Shown one piece after another: positions 49,660 to 54,287 of a stretch of DNA of 54,287 nt. Position 1 is the stretch's first letter; each line of letters begins with the position of its first letter. The translations under genes were made by a program, and so were the position numbers. Source of the stretch: JOPF133 sp052144935 (GTDB taxonomy: Bacteria; Acidobacteriota; Terriglobia; Bryobacterales; Bryobacteraceae). Under the pieces are notes generated by a model that made no database searches, had not been told where the DNA came from, and saw only the letters and a list, made by a program, of their open reading frames with translations. The DNA lies in NCBI GenBank assembly GCA_052144935.1, contig JBKQPR010000291.1, forward strand, positions 1 to 54,287, read 5' to 3'.

Positions 49660-50206
49660 GCGGCGGAACGGGTATGGCCAGGTTGCCGATCACGTCGACC
49701 AAATCGTCCGCGGACTGAATATGAAGCCGGCGATTCGTGGGGCACTCGCTCGGCGGCCTGCTGGCGTAGATCCTGGCCGGGCGCGGACTGGCCTCGGCAA
49801 CGGTGGCCGTCGACCCAGCCCCATTTCGTGGAGTGCTGCCTCTCCCGCTCTCAGCTCTGAAGTCCGCATGGCCAGTGCTGGGCAACGCGGCCCACCGCCG
49901 CCGCGCCATCCCTCTCAGGTTCGACCAGTTCCGCTTCGGGTTCGCCAATGCCGTTAGCGAGGACGAGGCGCGGGAGATCTACGAGAGGTTCGCAGTCCCC
50001 GCGTCCGGAGCAACACTGTTCCAGGCCGCGACCGCCAATTTCAACGCGTGGACGGAGGCGAAGGTCGACACGGAGAACCCCGTACGGGGACCGCTGCCGA
50101 TCAGTGGTGCGTGACCGAAATCGCCGAAATCAACGAGATGCCGGTCGTCCATCTCGGGAAGGCGTTCGAAGCGCGGGAAGCCGCCACCGAAGAGGCCCGA
50201 TTATAA
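49660..50206 (+). pseudogene. Alpha/beta hydrolase, decayed
   Basis: Fragments in changing frames: YGQVADHVDQIVRGLNMKPA I, then GHSLGGLLA (nucleophile elbow), a TAG in place of a sense codon, ILAGRGLASATVAVDPAPFR, GVLPLPLSALKSAWPVLGNA, FGFANAVSEDEAREIYERFA, and VPASGATLFQAATANFNAWT followed by EAKVDTENPVRGPLPISG. The order is that of small haloperoxidase-like hydrolases. One stop and at least one indel before it inactivate the gene; the 3' part, with the catalytic Asp/His, cannot be followed with certainty past about 50110. It fills most of the 670-bp gap between the oxidoreductase and DUF4175 genes. Confidence 0.7.
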
Positions 50207-50264
50207 CCCGCGCCAGTGCGGAGAGGGTGCGCAGCGATTTCCGGCGCTGTTTCCGGCGCTGCGT

Positions 50265-53200
50265 TTAGTGGCCTCCGCCGGAGAGTTTGCGGTAGTACTC
50301 GGCGACCGAGTCCCGATAGCCGGCGGGGACCTTGGCCGGGTCGGTGTTGCGGATGGTGCCGCCGCGGCTTTCATCGAGCTGGCGGCGCAGTTGCAGTTCC
50401 AGCGCGTCCACGCCGCTGACGAGCTGCTGGTGCATCTGCTCGACCAGGGCGGGATTTCCGGGGAACCGGCTGGGGTCCAGATTGCGCATTTGTTCGATCA
50501 GGGACTGCAATTGCTGGCGCGCCTCGGGACTATCCTGCACCGCGGCGCGAACCTGGTTGAGAAGGTTCAAGCCCTGGTCGATCTGGCGCTGGGTATCGGC
50601 GGGGGTGGGACCCTGATAGGGCGCCACGGCCTGGCCCTGGATGCGAGTGTTGCCGGTGTCCCAAGCGCCGATAATCCCATTGCGATCGCGAGTGCCTGTG
50701 CCGCCGCCCGGATTGCCGACCGGACCGGCGAGGCGGTTGCCGACCGGACCCGACTGGAGCCCGCCGGCTGGACCTCCCTGTTGCAGGCCGCCGGCGCGCT
50801 GGCCTCCGCCGGCTTGACCGCCTTGGCCGGGCTGGCCACCTTGACCTGGCTGGCCGCCTTGCTGGCCCGGCTGCCCGGGCTGGCCGTTCTGCGCTTGCCG
50901 CTGGCCGGGCTGGCCGGCCTGACCGGATGTCCCGTTGCGGGTGAGTTGTTCGGTTTGGAACTGTTGGCCGGCACGGCCGGGCTGGCCCTGACCAGGTTGA
51001 GAGTTGGGACGTCCGCCCAGGCCGGCGAGCTGGTCGCGTAGACGGGATAGATCGTCCATGGCCCGGTTGAGCGCAGTGTCCGTGGAAGTGTTCTGACCAC
51101 GGCCCAAGGCGCGAGCCGAGTCGCCGACCTCGCGACCCAGCTTTTGCAAATCGTTAGTGAGGCCGGCTTCGAGCGGATCGGAGAAGTCGCCGCTGCGCAG
51201 CCAATCCGAGCTGCGTTGCATGCGGGTGTTGAGATCGCTTTCGTCCAGGCCCTCCAGGGCGGTCCGCAACTTGCCGGAAGCCGCCGGTTGGGTGGGCGCG
51301 AGCTCGCGCGCCGTGCTGCGCAGTTGCTGGGTGAGGCGCGCCAGGTCATCGGCCACGCGTTGGCGATCCTCGACCATTTTGTCGATTTCCTGGGCGGAAG
51401 GGTATTTCGGCGGCTGGTTAGAGGCGCGAGCGGCATTCACCCCAGCCACCAGGTCGCGCACGCGATCGGCTTGCTGCTTTTGCTGGGACGCCAATCGATC
51501 GGCCGTTTGGGCCATCGAGTTGAGGCGGCCGGCGGCGTCCTGCTGCTCGAGGCCGCCCAGCAGGTCGGTGGCTTCGCGCAAGCGGTCGGCGGCGCGGCGG
51601 GCATCGGCTGCGCTGGCGCCCTGAGAGACGGCTCGCCGCATGTCGTCGTTGGCCTGGCGCAAGCGGTCGAGCGCCTGTTGGGCCGCCTGTTGGCGGCTGT
51701 CGGCGGCCTGGTCCGCGGACTGCTGAGAATTGGCTCCACTTTCTTGGCCGGACGATTGGCCGCCACGGCTGGCGGAGGAACCGCCCGCTTGCCCGCCGCG
51801 TTGGCCCGCCTGTCCGTTGGATTGCCCGGAAGCGCTCTGGCCGCTCTGGCCTTGTTGGCCCTGCTGGCCTTGTTGGCCCTGCTGACCTTGTTGCCCCTGC
51901 TGACCTTGTTGGCCCTGCTGACCTTGTTGCCCCTGCTGACCCTGTTGCCCCTGCTGACCCTGTTGGCCAAGTTGTTGCTCCAGTTGCCGCTGGAGTTGCT
52001 GCGCCTCGCGCTGCAACATCTCCTGTTGCCATTTTTGCTCGGCGGTCTGGGGGCCATTGCGTTGCTGCTGGGCCAGATCGGCTTCGCGCCTGGCCAGTTC
52101 GTCGAGCTTTTTCAGCGCGTCGTCGATTTCCTGCGCCTTTTGTTCCTCGGTAGTAGCCGGGGCTTTCTGGGTCTCGTATTGATTTTTCTCGGTATCGAGC
52201 TCCAGATCGAAGAGGGCAGCCAAATCGCGCGCCGCGCCGCCCCCACCGCCGCCTCCACCGCCGCCGCGCGCTCCGAACGCCACCTGAATTTGCCGGAAGG
52301 TGGCTTCGGCGCGCAGCAGGAATTGGAGAGCCTTTTGCTCGTGGGGGATGGCGTCCTTCCACTTCTCCTGCTGCAATTGTTGCGCGGCCGGCGCCATGGC
52401 CTCGGAGGCGGCCATCATATCCCTCTGAAAGTCGCCGATGGCCTGCACTTCATCGGTCAACTCGCGGGCCTGCAAGCGGCCGGAAAGCGAGACGGCCTGA
52501 TCGCGCAAGGTGGATTGGGATTGGGACAGCAGCTTGGCGATGTCGGCGGCCTGCTGCGGGGTCGAGTCCTTGTCGCGCTGTTGCTTGAAGGTGGCGGAGA
52601 CGATCTCCTTCTCCCGCTGCGAGATCTGCGCGGATTGATTGCCCCCGCCGCCACCACCGCCACCGCCGCCACCCGCGGTTTGCGATTGCGAAAACTCGCG
52701 CTCAAAGGGGTCGGCCTGGATGAAGACCATATCGGTGTGGGCTTCGGCGTTGGCGTCCTTAGCGGTGGCGTAGACGCTCACCAGATCGCCCGGAACCAGC
52801 TTGAAATCCTCCAGCGCGAGCGTGGTCGAGCCGTCGGCTTGTTTTTCGCCCTTTTTCGGGAGCAGATCCACGGTAGTCTCAGGGCCGCCGTTGACCGAAT
52901 AATGCAGCGCGACGCCGTTGAGGGCGTAATCGCCGACGGCCTTGGCGGCAACGGTTACCTCTTCGATGGGGCTGGCGTGGTAGTCACCCCGGCCGGGACG
53001 CACCAACGCAATCTGAGGCGGGTTGGCTTTGCGGGCCTCGATGAAAAAATCCTCGCTGACGCGAACGGGCTGGCCCTCCGCGACGCCGGCGACGTGGTAG
53101 ACGCCGTCCTTATCCATCTTGACGGTGCCGCGATAGACGTTGCTCCGGACCTCGGCGAGCTGGATCGGCTGCCCGTTGTCGAGCTGGATCTGGCCGCCCT

Positions 53201-54167
53201 GAAGGGGGCGGTCGGTGGAGACCTCCAGTTCGGCCTGGGTGCCGGTGACGGCGCGCAGATCGCCGCCGCGCTCCTCGACCTCGGACGGCATGCCGGTCCA
53301 GGCGGGGTAATGGTAGGTGACGCGAATCTGCTTCACCGCGGGCAAATCGGTGACGCGAATATTAAAGTGCTTCGACGTCATGGCTCCGGCGGTGACATAG
53401 TACTCGACATTGTCGGGCAAACCGGCAAACAGAAATTGATAGCCGCCGGCGAAACTGCCGGCCTCCTTGGGCTGCATCGCAATGGCTTCCCACTTGGAGG
53501 AGTTTTCGAAGCGGGCATACAACTTGACGCTGGGCGACCGCAGGCCGGTGGGGAGCGCCGAAACCAACTGGTCGGCGTGGCGGCGCACGACGGCGTCGCC
53601 GGGAGTCACGCGCAGGTCGTAGAGCGCGGGCTTGTCGCGGTGCGGGCCGGTCCAAAGCAGCGAGGCGCCATAACCGAGAAAACCCGGGCCGGCGGCGATC
53701 ATCCAGACCAGGACGGCGAAGGCGCCGGCGCCGGTGGCCAGCGAGAACCACAGGCGGCCGTCGGTAACCAGTTGCTTCGGCTCGGCGGATTGAGCGACGT
53801 CGAGGGCGTCCCCGGCCAAAAGTTCAATAAAGGGATCCTGGCCGTCACGCTCGGCGAAGGTGGTGAGGCGCTGCTGGAATTGCGGGAAGGCGACTTCGGC
53901 GGTTCCGATGGCGCGGCGGCGGGTGAGGCGGCGCAAGGGCAGCGCCAGGCCGGCGGCAGCGGCAATGGCCAGAACCAGGATCAGTCCGAAGCGGGCGGCG
54001 GTCACGCTTCCATGCGAAAAGGCGAGCGCATTGGCGATCGCGACCAGCACCAAGGTCGCCAGCAAAGCGCTGCCGGTGAGAATGGCCAAGCCGCGCAGCA
54101 AGGTGCTCCAACGCAGACGTTGTTCCAGTTGCGCAATGTATGCGTGAAGCTGTTCGCGAAAACTCAT
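50265..54167 (-). CDS. DUF4175-family large membrane protein with GQQ repeats
   Basis: 1300 residues from ATG 54167 (GGAGG five bases upstream); an upstream start at 54215 is less likely. Two N-terminal membrane helices (LLRGLAILTGSALLATLVLV; FGLILVLAIAAAAGLALPL) and a third at about 150-170 (FSLATGAGAFAVLVWMIAA). Periplasmic beta-rich domains follow (about 190-500, ALYDLRVTPGDAVVRRHADQ, VTYHYPAWTGMPSEVEERGG). Next is a long helical Gln-rich region with polyglycine runs (about 510 and 650) and roughly a dozen GQQ triplets (about 735-775). A second Gly/Gln/Pro-rich low-complexity stretch lies at about 1080-1150, before a helical C-terminus ending VAEYYRKLSGGGH. DUF4175 proteins are usually encoded with MoxR ATPase/VWA gene clusters; none is seen inside the window, but the gene heads the minus strand at its right edge. 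Confidence 0.85.
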   Translation of the reverse strand: MSFREQLHAYIAQLEQRLRWSTLLRGLAILTGSALLATLVLVAIANALAFSHGSVTAARFGLILVLAIAAAAGLALPLRRLTRRRAIGTAEVAFPQFQQRLTTFAERDGQDPFIELLAGDALDVAQSAEPKQLVTDGRLWFSLATGAGAFAVLVWMIAAGPGFLGYGASLLWTGPHRDKPALYDLRVTPGDAVVRRHADQLVSALPTGLRSPSVKLYARFENSSKWEAIAMQPKEAGSFAGGYQFLFAGLPDNVEYYVTAGAMTSKHFNIRVTDLPAVKQIRVTYHYPAWTGMPSEVEERGGDLRAVTGTQAELEVSTDRPLQGGQIQLDNGQPIQLAEVRSNVYRGTVKMDKDGVYHVAGVAEGQPVRVSEDFFIEARKANPPQIALVRPGRGDYHASPIEEVTVAAKAVGDYALNGVALHYSVNGGPETTVDLLPKKGEKQADGSTTLALEDFKLVPGDLVSVYATAKDANAEAHTDMVFIQADPFEREFSQSQTAGGGGGGGGGGGNQSAQISQREKEIVSATFKQQRDKDSTPQQAADIAKLLSQSQSTLRDQAVSLSGRLQARELTDEVQAIGDFQRDMMAASEAMAPAAQQLQQEKWKDAIPHEQKALQFLLRAEATFRQIQVAFGARGGGGGGGGGGAARDLAALFDLELDTEKNQYETQKAPATTEEQKAQEIDDALKKLDELARREADLAQQQRNGPQTAEQKWQQEMLQREAQQLQRQLEQQLGQQGQQGQQGQQGQQGQQGQQGQQGQQGQQGQQGQQGQQGQSGQSASGQSNGQAGQRGGQAGGSSASRGGQSSGQESGANSQQSADQAADSRQQAAQQALDRLRQANDDMRRAVSQGASAADARRAADRLREATDLLGGLEQQDAAGRLNSMAQTADRLASQQKQQADRVRDLVAGVNAARASNQPPKYPSAQEIDKMVEDRQRVADDLARLTQQLRSTARELAPTQPAASGKLRTALEGLDESDLNTRMQRSSDWLRSGDFSDPLEAGLTNDLQKLGREVGDSARALGRGQNTSTDTALNRAMDDLSRLRDQLAGLGGRPNSQPGQGQPGRAGQQFQTEQLTRNGTSGQAGQPGQRQAQNGQPGQPGQQGGQPGQGGQPGQGGQAGGGQRAGGLQQGGPAGGLQSGPVGNRLAGPVGNPGGGTGTRDRNGIIGAWDTGNTRIQGQAVAPYQGPTPADTQRQIDQGLNLLNQVRAAVQDSPEARQQLQSLIEQMRNLDPSRFPGNPALVEQMHQQLVSGVDALELQLRRQLDESRGGTIRNTDPAKVPAGYRDSVAEYYRKLSGGGH

Positions 54168-54237
54168 GGACCCTCCAGTGGCGTGGCGAACGGTATTAGA
54201 TAAAGCATATCGCACTGGCGGCGGCGGCGGGCGGCCC

Positions 54238-54287
54238 AGTGGGCGCGGGGCGCGGGGGCGCGGGGCGCGGGGCGCGGGGCGCGGGGG
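54238..54287. repeat. G-rich simple repeat at the window edge
   Basis: Tandem GCGCGGG/GCGGGGC units run to the end of the window, with many G runs on the plus strand. Possible G-quadruplex-forming or low-complexity sequence; contigs often break in such DNA. Confidence 0.7.

Noticed and set aside
51840..51970. Regular 9- and 18-bp repeats resembling a CRISPR array
   Set aside because: Period is far too short, there are no unique spacers, and the repeats encode GQQ triplets in frame.
51144..54203. Plus-strand open frame of 1019 codons
   Set aside because: Antisense to the DUF4175 gene. It is composed of Leu/Gly/Ala runs produced by the opposite strand's Gln/Gly repeats and has no domain or start signal.
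1..54287. tRNA or rRNA genes
   Set aside because: I saw no CCA-ended cloverleaf candidates or conserved rRNA stretches by eye; small RNAs cannot be excluded without a covariance search.

Overview
The window is about 54 kb of high-GC DNA. It most resembles an Acidobacteriota genome of the Solibacter/Bryobacter type. That placement is an inference from gene content: an Oar-like TonB-dependent receptor, propeller-type sensor kinases with LuxR-type response regulators, receptor-like Ser/Thr kinases with PD40/TolB propellers, a PadR operon, NIPSNAP, DUF1501, DUF1028 and DUF4175 proteins, and many short dispersed palindromic repeats inside and between genes. I saw no rRNA, tRNA, CRISPR array or intact transposase.

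Layout. 0-5.3 kb (minus): a tightly packed envelope operon of TonB receptor, lipoprotein-sorting-like protein, LPG-synthase-type flippase and a C-terminally truncated CDP-alcohol phosphatidyltransferase. 5.5-6.7 kb: a DksA/TraR zinc-finger protein, an IS-end-like remnant and two small lower-GC genes. 7-16.2 kb: propeller sensor kinases and response regulators, with a frameshifted patatin gene and a DoxX-like gene; the second sensor kinase is cut by one in-frame TAA. 16.2-17.4 kb: a graveyard holding a histidine kinase tail, a second copy of a response regulator and a DUF1501 fragment. 17.4-20.3 kb: a kinase fused to a formylglycine-generating-enzyme-like domain and a hydrolase. 20.3-24 kb: twin palindromes, a TPR protein, a perfect parS-like site and a NIPSNAP protein. 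24.1-31.9 kb: a tandem array of PD40 kinases, two of them fused into one 1701-residue protein and the third frameshifted.

32.1-34.5 kb: a compact ATPase / DUF4276 / UPF0158 cassette, the best candidate for an undescribed defence-type system. It is bounded on one side by the 3' end of an M14 peptidase gene and on the other by a decayed relative of that 3' end. 34.5-41.2 kb: the very long M14 peptidase, a divergent DUF1028 gene, a small monooxygenase-like gene and a CopG antitoxin next to a decayed BrnT toxin. 41.6-42.9 kb: a lower-GC radical SAM gene. 43.1-45.2 kb: a PadR-led operon whose second gene fuses a permease-prefix-like segment to signal peptidase I. 45.2-45.9 kb: a MazF/RHH toxin-antitoxin pair with its own palindrome. 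45.9-50.2 kb: a BNR propeller protein, a phytoene-desaturase-like oxidoreductase and a decayed alpha/beta hydrolase. 50.3-54.2 kb: a large DUF4175 membrane protein with collagen-like GQQ repeats. The window ends in a G-rich simple repeat.

Broken reading frames recur (patatin, sensor kinase 2, kinase 3, BrnT, alpha/beta hydrolase), while very long frames of 1300-1701 residues are intact. Local pseudogene formation and duplication therefore explain most of this better than uniformly poor sequence, but consensus errors cannot be excluded from sequence alone.
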